A DNA stretch of 38,634 nucleotides from a virus. The notes under the pieces were generated by a model. That model ran no database searches. It was not told where the DNA came from and was given only the letters and a program-made list of their open reading frames with translations. A program made the position numbers and the translations under genes. Position 1 is the stretch's first letter; each line of letters opens with the position of its first letter. Shown here piece after piece: positions 1 to 5,218 of the stretch. Where the stretch lies: the IMG/VR virus record IMGVR_UViG_3300043466_003517, positions 1-38,634 of that record, one strand, 5' to 3'.

Positions 1-60
1 CCACACAATAAAGCACCAACACAAAGATATAGCAAAAAATAATACCAACCAAATATATTT

Positions 61-246
61 ATGAACATGAGAAAGTTATTATTTATCTTAGGAGTTACAA
101 TCATTCTCACTTCATGTGAACACACAACTTATAATTACAATTGTAAGTGTGATGGCACTTGTTGTCAGCCCCAAGACTCAACATTAGTAGTACAGGGTTC
201 CGATGTTTCAGAAGAAGAAATGGTAACAGAAGAAGGGGGACAATAG
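61..246 (+). CDS. small lipoprotein
   Basis: A 61-aa protein with a lipoprotein signal peptide: a short basic start (MNMRK), a hydrophobic stretch and the lipobox LTSC, so Cys19 would be lipidated. The mature part is short, Cys-containing (NCKCDGTCC) and then acidic. Codon 3 (position 67, MRKLLF) is an alternative start. It is followed directly by a hairpin terminator. The role is unknown; small phage lipoproteins often act in superinfection exclusion or lysis, but nothing here shows which. Confidence 0.8.
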   Translation: MNMRKLLFILGVTIILTSCEHTTYNYNCKCDGTCCQPQDSTLVVQGSDVSEEEMVTEEGGQ

Positions 247-263
247 TCCCCTTTCTTTTTTTT
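235..263 (+). terminator. rho-independent terminator
   Basis: The stem GGGGA (236-240) / TCCCC (247-251) overlaps the stop codon of the lipoprotein gene and is followed by a T-rich tract. Confidence 0.8.
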
Positions 264-292
264 GGCCACATAGATATGTTGCCGTATATTTG
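261..292 (+). promoter_or_regulatory. Bacteroidota-type promoter
   Basis: TTTG at 261-264, 20 nt, then TATATTTG at 285-292 matches the Bacteroidota consensus TTTG-N19-21-TAnnTTTG. It lies 26 nt before the 27-aa ORF at 319. Confidence 0.7.
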
Positions 293-318
293 TACCACAA
301 TTAAAAACAATAACCCAT

Positions 319-402
319 ATGAGAAACCCCTTTAAAGCATTCATCGTATTTGTAGCACTAATACTCCTGATTGCAATGATAGGTAACGCAATGGGTCTAT
401 AA
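319..402 (+). CDS. 27-aa single-pass membrane peptide
   Basis: A very short ORF that starts MRNPFKAF and is otherwise one hydrophobic helix (FIVFVALILLIAMIG). It has its own host-type promoter just upstream (261-292) and a strong GC-rich hairpin just after it (416-451), so it looks like a real monocistronic unit. The function is unknown; a tiny membrane toxin or holin-like peptide is possible but unproven. Confidence 0.6.
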   Translation: MRNPFKAFIVFVALILLIAMIGNAMGL

Positions 403-415
403 CATAGTCAGTGAA

Positions 416-451
416 GGGGGAGGGTATATTATAATTGCCTTACCCTCCCCC
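416..451 (+). terminator. strong GC-rich hairpin, probable terminator
   Basis: GGGGGAGGGTA (416-426) pairs perfectly with TACCCTCCCCC (441-451), an 11-bp stem with a 14-nt loop. It lies 14 nt after the mini-ORF. There is no long T-tract after it, so it could also be a stable RNA structure. Confidence 0.55.
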
Positions 452-658
452 TAATATAATAATACACCCCCTGTGTACCCCCTATATAGGGTGGGTACCC
501 CCTCCCCCCTGCCGTATCCCCCCTTATATAGGGGTTTTTAAGGTCTAATAGGGGGGATAATCCCATCAATAAAATTTTCCATAAAAAATATATAGAACAT
601 GACCCCCTATATATAAAAATTCGTGGGAACTTAAAATAAAATTTTTAGAAAATTTTGA
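452..658. other. C/G-run intergenic region
   Basis: No gene is seen here. The stretch is packed with runs of four to six C or G (CCCCCTGTGTACCCCC, GGGTGGGTACCCCC and others) in an otherwise AT-rich genome. It includes a terminator-like hairpin, CCCC (520-523) / GGGG (531-534) followed by TTTTT. The tail (about 600-658) carries a block, GACCCCCTAT followed by AAAATTTT-rich sequence, that recurs upstream of the genes at 1673 and 2611. Confidence 0.6.
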
Positions 659-665
659 TATTTAT
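659..665 (+). promoter_or_regulatory. candidate late-promoter motif TATTTAT
   Basis: TATTTAT lies 15 nt before the ATG at 681. The same motif precedes most tagged genes in the window, so it may be the -10 element of a phage late promoter. Confidence 0.45.
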
Positions 666-680
666 TTGTAAATTTACATT

Positions 681-1109
681 ATGAAAAAAGTTATAAGATT
701 GACCGAGGATGATTTAACAAAGATTGTTAAACAAGTTATAAATGAGTCCTCAAATGAAGAGGATGTTAAAGGTAAGAAGTGTGAATCGTGTGGTAAGGGT
801 ACCTATAAAGAAACTGAACCTATGGATGATTTAAGGGGAACTCTTCATTGTTCCAAATGTGATAAAATGGTTGACAGATATAAGAAGTACACCCCATTTA
901 AAAAAAAGAGTAATAAACTAACAGAATCAGATTTAACAAGACTTGTTATAAAAGAAGAACTAGAAGATAATGACACTCCTAAACAAAGATGGGATAATTT
1001 AGTTAAAAATGTTAATAGTGGTTTTTGTAGAATAGGTGATAGAGAACAAAATCAAATACAAATAGTATGTAACGATGAAACCTACTATCATGTACAAGGT
1101 TATAGATAA
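681..1109 (+). CDS. tagged zinc-ribbon protein with two tag copies
   Basis: A 142-aa protein. Residues 4-22 are the class A tag (RLTEDDLTKIVKQVINE, then S). The middle has a four-Cys zinc ribbon (C34, C37, C57, C60). A second copy of the tag motif (KLTESDLTRLVIKEE) lies at residues 79-93, which is unusual. The tag ends VINE/S, a possible T4 gp21-type (L/I)xE cleavage site. It is followed by the TTAACCCCTCCGATGATAG element and a terminator. The function of the mature part is unknown. Confidence 0.85.
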   Translation: MKKVIRLTEDDLTKIVKQVINESSNEEDVKGKKCESCGKGTYKETEPMDDLRGTLHCSKCDKMVDRYKKYTPFKKKSNKLTESDLTRLVIKEELEDNDTPKQRWDNLVKNVNSGFCRIGDREQNQIQIVCNDETYYHVQGYR

Positions 1110-1132
1110 TTAACCCCTCCGATGATAGTATT
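1110..1132 (+). repeat. intergenic repeat TTAACCCCTCCGATGATAG, copy 1
   Basis: The 23-bp core is shared with copies at 2060 and 2459, each directly after a tagged gene and before a C-run terminator. In this copy the downstream half (TCGGACCGACCCC) is replaced. Confidence 0.75.
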
Positions 1133-1136
1133 TTAT

Positions 1137-1166
1137 AACCCCCAAAATTATGGGGGTTTTTTATTT
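1137..1166 (+). terminator. rho-independent terminator
   Basis: AACCCCCA (1137-1144) pairs with TGGGGGTT (1151-1158) and is followed by TTTT. Confidence 0.85.
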
Positions 1167-1173
1167 TACGATA

Positions 1174-1180
1174 TATTTAT
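1174..1180 (+). promoter_or_regulatory. candidate late-promoter motif TATTTAT
   Basis: TATTTAT lies 16 nt before the ATG at 1197 of a class A tagged gene. Confidence 0.45.
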
Positions 1181-1196
1181 ATATAAATTAAAAAAT

Positions 1197-1529
1197 ATGA
1201 AAAAGATAGTAAGGTTAACGGAATCAGATTTAATAAGACTTGTTAAAAGAGTGATTAACGAGGAGAACGATGGAAAAGATAATATGATAAAAATCCCAAA
1301 GAGATTTAGAGCATTGAGAGATGAACTCGGGGCTGAGGCAACTCCAAGTGATATTAAAAAGTTTTGGAATAAGTATGTTCTACCTGACACTGTGGGAGAC
1401 ACTCCAAAGTTAACTTCATTTGAGGATGGTAAGTTTGTAAATGCTAAGGGTAAATCATTACCTGTTAGTGCAATTCTTGATGAACTCAATTATGCCTTTT
1501 CTGATGAAGAGGAAGAAGATGATATGTAA
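1197..1529 (+). CDS. class A tagged small protein
   Basis: A 110-aa protein. The start at 1197 is chosen because it gives the tag MKKIVRLTESDLIRLVKR, ending VINE/E; an upstream in-frame start at 1122 would lie inside the terminator. The mature part is charged, has the segment SDIKKFWNKYVLPDTVG, and ends in an acidic tail (SDEEEEDDM). No known domain is recognised. It is probably prohead-targeted cargo, judged from the tag alone. Confidence 0.85.
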   Translation: MKKIVRLTESDLIRLVKRVINEENDGKDNMIKIPKRFRALRDELGAEATPSDIKKFWNKYVLPDTVGDTPKLTSFEDGKFVNAKGKSLPVSAILDELNYAFSDEEEEDDM

Positions 1530-1550
1530 AAATTATATATGATATTTTAT

Positions 1551-1580
1551 AACCCCTCCAATGTGAGGGGTTTTTTATTT
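1551..1580 (+). terminator. rho-independent terminator
   Basis: AACCCCTC (1551-1558) pairs with GAGGGGTT (1565-1572) and is followed by TTTTAT. Confidence 0.85.
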
Positions 1581-1650
1581 CCCCATATATTGACCCCCAT
1601 TTTTAAAATGACCCCCCTATTTGGAAATAAAAATTTTTGGAAAATTTTGG

Positions 1651-1657
1651 TATTTAT
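1651..1657 (+). promoter_or_regulatory. candidate late-promoter motif TATTTAT
   Basis: TATTTAT lies 15 nt before the ATG at 1673. Confidence 0.45.
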
Positions 1658-1672
1658 TGTAAAATATATACT

Positions 1673-2041
1673 ATGGGAAAATTTATAATTACTGAAGAAG
1701 AGAAAAACAGAATTAAGGGGTTGTATGAACAATTTAATCAGGAACTTGATTTTGAGACAACAAATAACGACCAAGTGGAAACTCCTCACAAAGAAGAACT
1801 TATAAGTAAGTTAAATCACATTGATACAAAAATGGAAAGTTTATATAATGATTTAAAAAATTCGGGAACTACCATAGATAAAAAAAGATTTATGTATCAG
1901 TTAAGAAACAGTGTTGAGGGTATTATACATGATATGATGGAAGACCCAAACATTGATAGAAACCAATTTAATGAGTTAAACAATTTGTTCTCAGAAAAAT
2001 ATAACGAAATGTTTAATAAGTATCGGAATATGATACGTTAA
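1673..2041 (+). CDS. tagged coiled-coil protein
   Basis: A 122-aa protein. The start at 1673 gives MGKFIITEEEKNRIKGLYEQ, a tag related to the INESEKQRILEM class, with a possible cleavage point after LYE. The rest is almost all helical and charged (KLNHIDTKMESLYNDLKN and the C-terminal SEKYNEMFNKYRNMIR), which suggests a coiled coil. No enzyme motif is seen. Inferred internal or scaffold-associated phage protein. Confidence 0.82.
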   Translation: MGKFIITEEEKNRIKGLYEQFNQELDFETTNNDQVETPHKEELISKLNHIDTKMESLYNDLKNSGTTIDKKRFMYQLRNSVEGIIHDMMEDPNIDRNQFNELNNLFSEKYNEMFNKYRNMIR

Positions 2042-2059
2042 AATAATATATATTTTTAA

Positions 2060-2097
2060 TTAACCCCTCCGATGATAGTATTGTCGGACCGACCCCA
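2060..2097 (+). repeat. intergenic repeat TTAACCCCTCCGATGATAG, copy 2
   Basis: 38 bp identical to copy 3 at 2459-2496. It contains the inverted repeat TCCGA...TCGGA, and its final ACCCCA forms the left arm of the terminator that follows. Confidence 0.8.
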
Positions 2098-2122
2098 TCT
2101 CTAATAAAGGTTGGGGTTTTTT
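2092..2122 (+). terminator. rho-independent terminator
   Basis: ACCCCA (2092-2097) pairs with TGGGGT (2112-2117) and is followed by TTTTT. Confidence 0.8.
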
Positions 2123-2133
2123 ATTCTATGATA

Positions 2134-2140
2134 TATTTAT
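2134..2140 (+). promoter_or_regulatory. candidate late-promoter motif TATTTAT
   Basis: TATTTAT lies 14 nt before the ATG at 2155. Confidence 0.45.
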
Positions 2141-2154
2141 GATAAAACAATAAT

Positions 2155-2448
2155 ATGAAAAAGATAGTAAGACTTACAGAATCAGATTTAATAAGACTTG
2201 TTAAAAGAGTTATTTCAGAACAAAATGAAATTCTTGTTAATAAAGGATATGTGTTGGGTGATGTTAATAAATTATCAGGAAAACAAAAAGATGTGGTAGA
2301 GAAATTAATGGGAAAATATCCAAATCATCAATATTATACAAAGGGGGATGTTTCATTAATCTCTGATGGTAAAAAGGTTATGTTCATTGTCGCTCCAAAA
2401 GGATGGGATAAGGGTTTGGGTCCCCACGATATCACCCTATTTAAATAA
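2155..2448 (+). CDS. class A tagged small protein
   Basis: A 97-aa protein. Residues 1-18 are MKKIVRLTESDLIRLVKR, and the tag ends VISE/Q. The mature part of about 75 aa (starting NEILVNKGYVLGDVNKL) has a compact alpha/beta look with KDVVEKLMGKYPNHQYY and a C-terminal GWDKGLGPHD. It is not recognised. The gene stands alone between the TATTTAT motif and its own repeat-plus-terminator unit, like its two upstream neighbours. Confidence 0.85.
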   Translation: MKKIVRLTESDLIRLVKRVISEQNEILVNKGYVLGDVNKLSGKQKDVVEKLMGKYPNHQYYTKGDVSLISDGKKVMFIVAPKGWDKGLGPHDITLFK

Positions 2449-2458
2449 TTAATATATA

Positions 2459-2496
2459 TTAACCCCTCCGATGATAGTATTGTCGGACCGACCCCA
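2459..2496 (+). repeat. intergenic repeat TTAACCCCTCCGATGATAG, copy 3
   Basis: Identical over 38 bp to copy 2. It overlaps the left arm of the terminator at 2491. Confidence 0.8.
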
Positions 2497-2516
2497 CCTA
2501 ATGAGTGGGGTTTTTT
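2491..2516 (+). terminator. rho-independent terminator
   Basis: ACCCCAC (2491-2497) pairs with GTGGGGT (2505-2511) and is followed by TTTTT. Confidence 0.85.
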
Positions 2517-2573
2517 GTTTCCATATATATTGACCCCCTATTCTAAAATGTCCCCCAATGTAGAAAAAAAATT

Positions 2574-2606
2574 TTTGGAAAAATTTAAGAAATTTGATTA
2601 TCTTTG
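2574..2606 (+). promoter_or_regulatory. Bacteroidota-type promoter, near-leaderless
   Basis: TTTG at 2574-2577, 21 nt, then TATCTTTG at 2599-2606. The ATG at 2611 begins only 4 nt after the -7 box, so transcription should start at or next to the start codon. Confidence 0.65.
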
Positions 2607-2610
2607 TATC

Positions 2611-3096
2611 ATGAATAAATCATATGTTTTTGTTGGTCAGCAATATGGTAAATTAACAGTAATCTCATTTTCACATCGTAAAAAATATAAAAGTGGTAGT
2701 GTAAAAAAATTTTGGAAGTGTTCTTGTGAATGCGGAGGGGAAGTTATTACCGACTCTTCAGGTTTAACAAGTTCAAGGACTAAATCTTGCGGGTGTAACA
2801 GGAATAAGGGAGGTAAGATAAACAAGGATGGATATAGATTGGTTTATGATAGGGAAGATAGAATATATAAATTCCAACATAGATATGTTTATGAAAAAGA
2901 ATATAATATCAAATTAAAACCTCATCATAATATACATCATATAAATGGAGATAGATTAGATAACAGGATTGTGAATTTGGAATTGTGGGACACATCACAA
3001 CCTAAAGGACAGAGAGTTGAAGATAAGATAATTTTCTATAAAAAATTGGTAGAAGATTATAAAGACAATCCGTTGTATAAACATTTATTTACCTAA
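2611..3096 (+). CDS. HNH homing-type endonuclease
   Basis: A 161-aa protein. The N-terminal part is a Cys-rich module (C37, C39, C41, C60, C62; FWKCSCECGG and SCGCNR) of the kind found in phage HNH nucleases. The C-terminal part has HHNIHHINGDRLDNRIVNLELW (split here: HHNIHHINGD, then RLDNRIVNLELW), an HNH_3-type core with H109/H110, N118 and N122. This start is chosen because the promoter at 2574-2606 abuts it; an upstream ATG-frame extension lacks homology-like features. Free-standing mobile nucleases of this type nick DNA and spread between phages. It stands alone among the C-rich intergenic elements. Confidence 0.85.
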   Translation: MNKSYVFVGQQYGKLTVISFSHRKKYKSGSVKKFWKCSCECGGEVITDSSGLTSSRTKSCGCNRNKGGKINKDGYRLVYDREDRIYKFQHRYVYEKEYNIKLKPHHNIHHINGDRLDNRIVNLELWDTSQPKGQRVEDKIIFYKKLVEDYKDNPLYKHLFT

Positions 3097-3136
3097 AATT
3101 TTTTTCGTCGTTCAATTCCCCCTACCCCCTTTTTTA
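3095..3136 (+). repeat. C-rich intergenic element, copy 1
   Basis: AAAATTTTTTTCGTCG, then TTCAATTC, then the core CCCCCTACCCCC (3118-3129) and a T-run. It begins in the stop codon of the HNH gene. Five copies are spread over 3.1-5.9 kb. Confidence 0.8.
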
Positions 3137-3158
3137 TTTTGAGTATATTTATTGTTAT

Positions 3159-3518
3159 ATGAAGTACGTTATAACTGAAAACCAATCCTCCGAGGTATTT
3201 TTAAAACTTATTAAAAAACTTAATATCAAATTTGATATTGTGTATTGGAGTGATAACGGACGCGATAGAATAACAGGTACGGTATATCTTTATAAAGATG
3301 GGGAAATACTTGGATATAGACACGGGTATGAATTCTTTTTTAAATATGATTCCAGATTTAATAGTTTAACACCTGACGAACATTTCCCGAACATTGAGAA
3401 TGTGGATGTTTTTAAATTTATGCCACCGAAAATGGTTATTGGATTTTTTACAGATAAGGTTGAAACTTATTTGAAGAATTATATTGATAAAGGGTATAGC
3501 GGACTTAGGAGAAAATAA
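3159..3518 (+). CDS. hypothetical protein with tag-like N-terminus
   Basis: A 119-aa protein. The N-terminus MKYVITENQSSEVFLKLIKK resembles the (I/L)TESQL tag class but lacks a clear final (I/L)xE. The rest is aromatic-rich alpha/beta (GTVYLYKDGEILGYRHGYEF, FKFMPPKMVIGFF). No domain is recognised. TATTTAT at 3146-3152 lies only 6 nt before the ATG. Confidence 0.8.
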   Translation: MKYVITENQSSEVFLKLIKKLNIKFDIVYWSDNGRDRITGTVYLYKDGEILGYRHGYEFFFKYDSRFNSLTPDEHFPNIENVDVFKFMPPKMVIGFFTDKVETYLKNYIDKGYSGLRRK

Positions 3519-3555
3519 TTTTTTCTTCGTTGTCAATCCCCCTACCCCCTTTTTT
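3517..3555 (+). repeat. C-rich intergenic element, copy 2
   Basis: Core CCCCCTACCCCC at 3538-3549, preceded by a T-run with TTCGTTGTCAAT and followed by TTTTTT and a TAnnTTTG box. Confidence 0.8.
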
Positions 3556-3557
3556 AT

Positions 3558-3565
3558 TATCTTTG
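3558..3565 (+). promoter_or_regulatory. TAnnTTTG box 4 nt before the start codon
   Basis: TATCTTTG ends 4 nt before the ATG at 3570. No good TTTG is seen at -33; the C-rich element occupies that position. Confidence 0.5.
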
Positions 3566-3569
3566 TACT

Positions 3570-4070
3570 ATGAATTTAAGTAACTATACAATATCGGAAC
3601 TCGTTAATCTTAAAAACGAAATTGAAAATAGAATCTATTCTTTTGAAGATGGGTTCTTTTATATCTGTAATGTTCGTTCTTATGGTAGGAATTGGAAAGA
3701 AAGAATGAAAAATCCTTATACTCTTCAGGTACTTTGTTATAAGTATAATGGTGATGATGGTATTGTTGATGTTTATACAAACAACCCTGATTTAAGTATT
3801 GATAATTATGGGGATGTTATGTATGTCCCCACCGAAGATGATTATCTTAATTGGAGGGAATATTCTTATCTTAAATTTAATATTCCCCAGTTTGAGAAAG
3901 AACTTATTGAGTGGGATAACCGTGAGAATCTCCCATTTGTTAGTCGACCAAGGTTTGTCCCCATATATACTCAGGAGAATATTGACGTATATAAACAAGA
4001 GATGTTAAATCTTGAAGGTACGTTTGTGGAACCTGTTAGTCTAAAGAAATATTCTGAGGAAGAAATCTAA
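3570..4070 (+). CDS. hypothetical protein
   Basis: A 166-aa acidic, aromatic-rich protein starting MNLSNYTISELVNLKNEIEN, a short helical lead-in. It then has alternating strands (GFFYICNVRSYGRNW, TLQVLCYKYNGDDGIVDVY) and a C-terminal region of charged helices. No tag ending in (I/L)xE, signal peptide or membrane segment is seen. It sits between C-rich elements 2 and 3 and is probably transcribed from the box at 3558. The function is unknown. Confidence 0.8.
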   Translation: MNLSNYTISELVNLKNEIENRIYSFEDGFFYICNVRSYGRNWKERMKNPYTLQVLCYKYNGDDGIVDVYTNNPDLSIDNYGDVMYVPTEDDYLNWREYSYLKFNIPQFEKELIEWDNRENLPFVSRPRFVPIYTQENIDVYKQEMLNLEGTFVEPVSLKKYSEEEI

Positions 4071-4112
4071 AATTTTTCCCTTCGGGTTGTCAATCCCCCT
4101 ACCCCCTTTTTT
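4069..4112 (+). repeat. C-rich intergenic element, copy 3
   Basis: Core CCCCCTACCCCC at 4095-4106. This copy has an extra small hairpin CCCTTCGGG in front of the core. Confidence 0.8.
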
Positions 4113-4129
4113 ATTTGAATCATTTGTTA

Positions 4130-4137
4130 TATCTTTG
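4130..4137 (+). promoter_or_regulatory. TAnnTTTG box 4 nt before the start codon
   Basis: TATCTTTG-like box (TATCTTTG with T4130) ends 4 nt before the ATG at 4142. It would drive the gene that carries the repeat-spacer array. Confidence 0.5.
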
Positions 4138-4141
4138 CTCT

Positions 4142-4672
4142 ATGGAAATTTCAGATAAATTTAAGAAGTTTATATTTAAAAAACTATACAAGGATTTGTC
4201 CAATGTGGAGATAATTCCATATAAGGACTCCATTTGGTTTATTGATAGAGAAAATGAGCATTGGTATTTTGAATATGAAAAATCAGGTACATTGTGGTGG
4301 AGATATTATTTCTTTGAAGATTTTTTTAAGATATTTTCACTTGAATCTAATGTTTACCAATCAATTATCTCTGAATGGGTGGAAGAGGTATTAAATTGCA
4401 AGGTGGAAACAACTAAAAACTTTAAGCTTCATTTCTTTAAAGAGGTGGAAGAGGTATTAAATTGCAAGGTGGAAACAACGCTCCCTGTGTCAAGATTCCA
4501 AATCGAGCTGGTGGAAGAGGTATTGAATTGCAAGGTAGAAACAACTAAGCGTTTACATTTGGTAACGCGCAAAAGGGTGGAAGAGGTATTGAATTGCAAG
4601 GTAAAAACATCTTACCATGCAAATCAGTCACAATCCATTTTGGTGGAAGAGGTGTTAAAGGGTGATAATTAA
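4142..4672 (+). CDS. phage protein whose C-terminus is a repeat-spacer array
   Basis: A 176-aa ORF. Residues 1-78 look like an ordinary compact phage protein: MEISDKFKKFIFKKLYKDLS, IIPYKDSIWFIDRENEHWYF, and SGTLWWRYYFFEDFF. From about residue 79 the peptide VEEVLNCKVETT is repeated four times, plus a fifth VEEVL, each separated by ten unrelated residues. At the DNA level this is a 36-bp repeat / 30-bp spacer array (4378-4659). The start at 4142 is preferred over 4115 because a TAnnTTTG box ends 4 nt before it. Whether the array is translated, acts as RNA, or both cannot be decided from sequence; two of the four repeat substitutions are synonymous. The function of the N-terminal part is unknown. 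Confidence 0.75.
   Translation: MEISDKFKKFIFKKLYKDLSNVEIIPYKDSIWFIDRENEHWYFEYEKSGTLWWRYYFFEDFFKIFSLESNVYQSIISEWVEEVLNCKVETTKNFKLHFFKEVEEVLNCKVETTLPVSRFQIELVEEVLNCKVETTKRLHLVTRKRVEEVLNCKVKTSYHANQSQSILVEEVLKGDN
4378..4659 (+). CRISPR. CRISPR-like array: four 36-bp repeats, four 30-bp spacers, truncated terminal repeat
   Basis: Repeats start at 4378, 4444, 4510, 4576 and 4642, exactly 66 bp apart. Each repeat begins GGTGGAAGAGGTATT and ends AAACAAC (36 bp). Spacers at 4414-4443, 4480-4509, 4546-4575 and 4612-4641 are each 30 bp and share no visible similarity; their G+C is about 20, 50, 40 and 33 percent. Repeats 1 and 2 are identical, repeat 3 has 2 changes, repeat 4 has 4 (including both of those in repeat 3), and the last is cut off after about 18 bp. 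This is classic CRISPR geometry and decay toward the distal end, with 36/30 dimensions as in type II-C and VI-B systems. No cas gene, leader or anti-repeat is visible, and the array is in frame with the host gene. A diversified protein repeat is the alternative. Confidence 0.6.
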
Positions 4673-4676
4673 TTTC

Positions 4677-4718
4677 TAAAATTTTTTTCGTCGTTCAATT
4701 CCCCCTACCCCCTTTTTT
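4677..4718 (+). repeat. C-rich intergenic element, copy 4
   Basis: Core CCCCCTACCCCC at 4701-4712, nearly identical to copy 1. It starts a few bases after the array gene. Confidence 0.8.
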
Positions 4719-4721
4719 GAT

Positions 4722-4729
4722 TATCTTTG
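4722..4729 (+). promoter_or_regulatory. TAnnTTTG box 4 nt before the start codon
   Basis: TATCTTTG ends 4 nt before the ATG at 4734, the same spacing as at 2611, 3570 and 4142. Confidence 0.5.
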
Positions 4730-4733
4730 TGGT

Positions 4734-5198
4734 ATGAAATTATCTATTGAACAAAGAGTTAGAGTTGAAGAGACATTAAAGGATTTCTTGTGTCTTGTTT
4801 CCAGATATCTTGAGGTTAAGGATAATGCTAAACTTTATGATATGTTTCTGTCTCGAAATAGAAACCCACTTTTTGATATGACAAATACTAAGTTCTGGGA
4901 AACAGGATTAAAGTCTAATGGTGTAAAGTATGGTAAGGGTAAAAAGGTTAAGGACCATTATATCCCCCGTAAGATAGCTATGGGTTTCATTATGGATGAA
5001 CTTGTTGTAAATCCTAATATATCTTTGGATGATTTTATTTTGTTGTGTAAGAAATATGCATCCACCGTTACATTGACCGAGGAGGAACATAACCTTGTTA
5101 CAGTTATGGCAAAGAATACAGGTCGACCTAACTATGAGTTCTATTCTTCTTGTGGAATTATTATTGAAGGACTTGAAAATTTAATTACTAACATTTAA
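4734..5198 (+). CDS. hypothetical protein
   Basis: A 154-aa mostly helical protein. Noticeable motifs are KVKDHYIPRKIAMGFIMDEL (residues about 69-88) and TLTEEEHNLVTVMAKNTGRP. The DHYxPR ... TxEEHNxL pattern recalls phage proteins with a DH-type metal or nucleic-acid site, but I cannot name the family. It is the direct downstream neighbour of the array gene and has the same promoter arrangement, so it is a candidate partner only by position. Confidence 0.8.
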   Translation: MKLSIEQRVRVEETLKDFLCLVSRYLEVKDNAKLYDMFLSRNRNPLFDMTNTKFWETGLKSNGVKYGKGKKVKDHYIPRKIAMGFIMDELVVNPNISLDDFILLCKKYASTVTLTEEEHNLVTVMAKNTGRPNYEFYSSCGIIIEGLENLITNI

Positions 5199-5200
5199 TA

Positions 5201-5207
5201 TATTTAT
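5201..5207 (+). promoter_or_regulatory. candidate late-promoter motif TATTTAT
   Basis: TATTTAT lies 11 nt before the ATG at 5219. Confidence 0.4.
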
Positions 5208-5218
5208 TTTAAAAAAAT

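Noticed and set aside
4115-4141. Upstream in-frame start for the array gene (nine extra residues).
   Set aside because: The extension overlaps the promoter-like region, and the TAnnTTTG box sits 4 nt before the ATG at 4142, the same spacing as for neighbouring genes.
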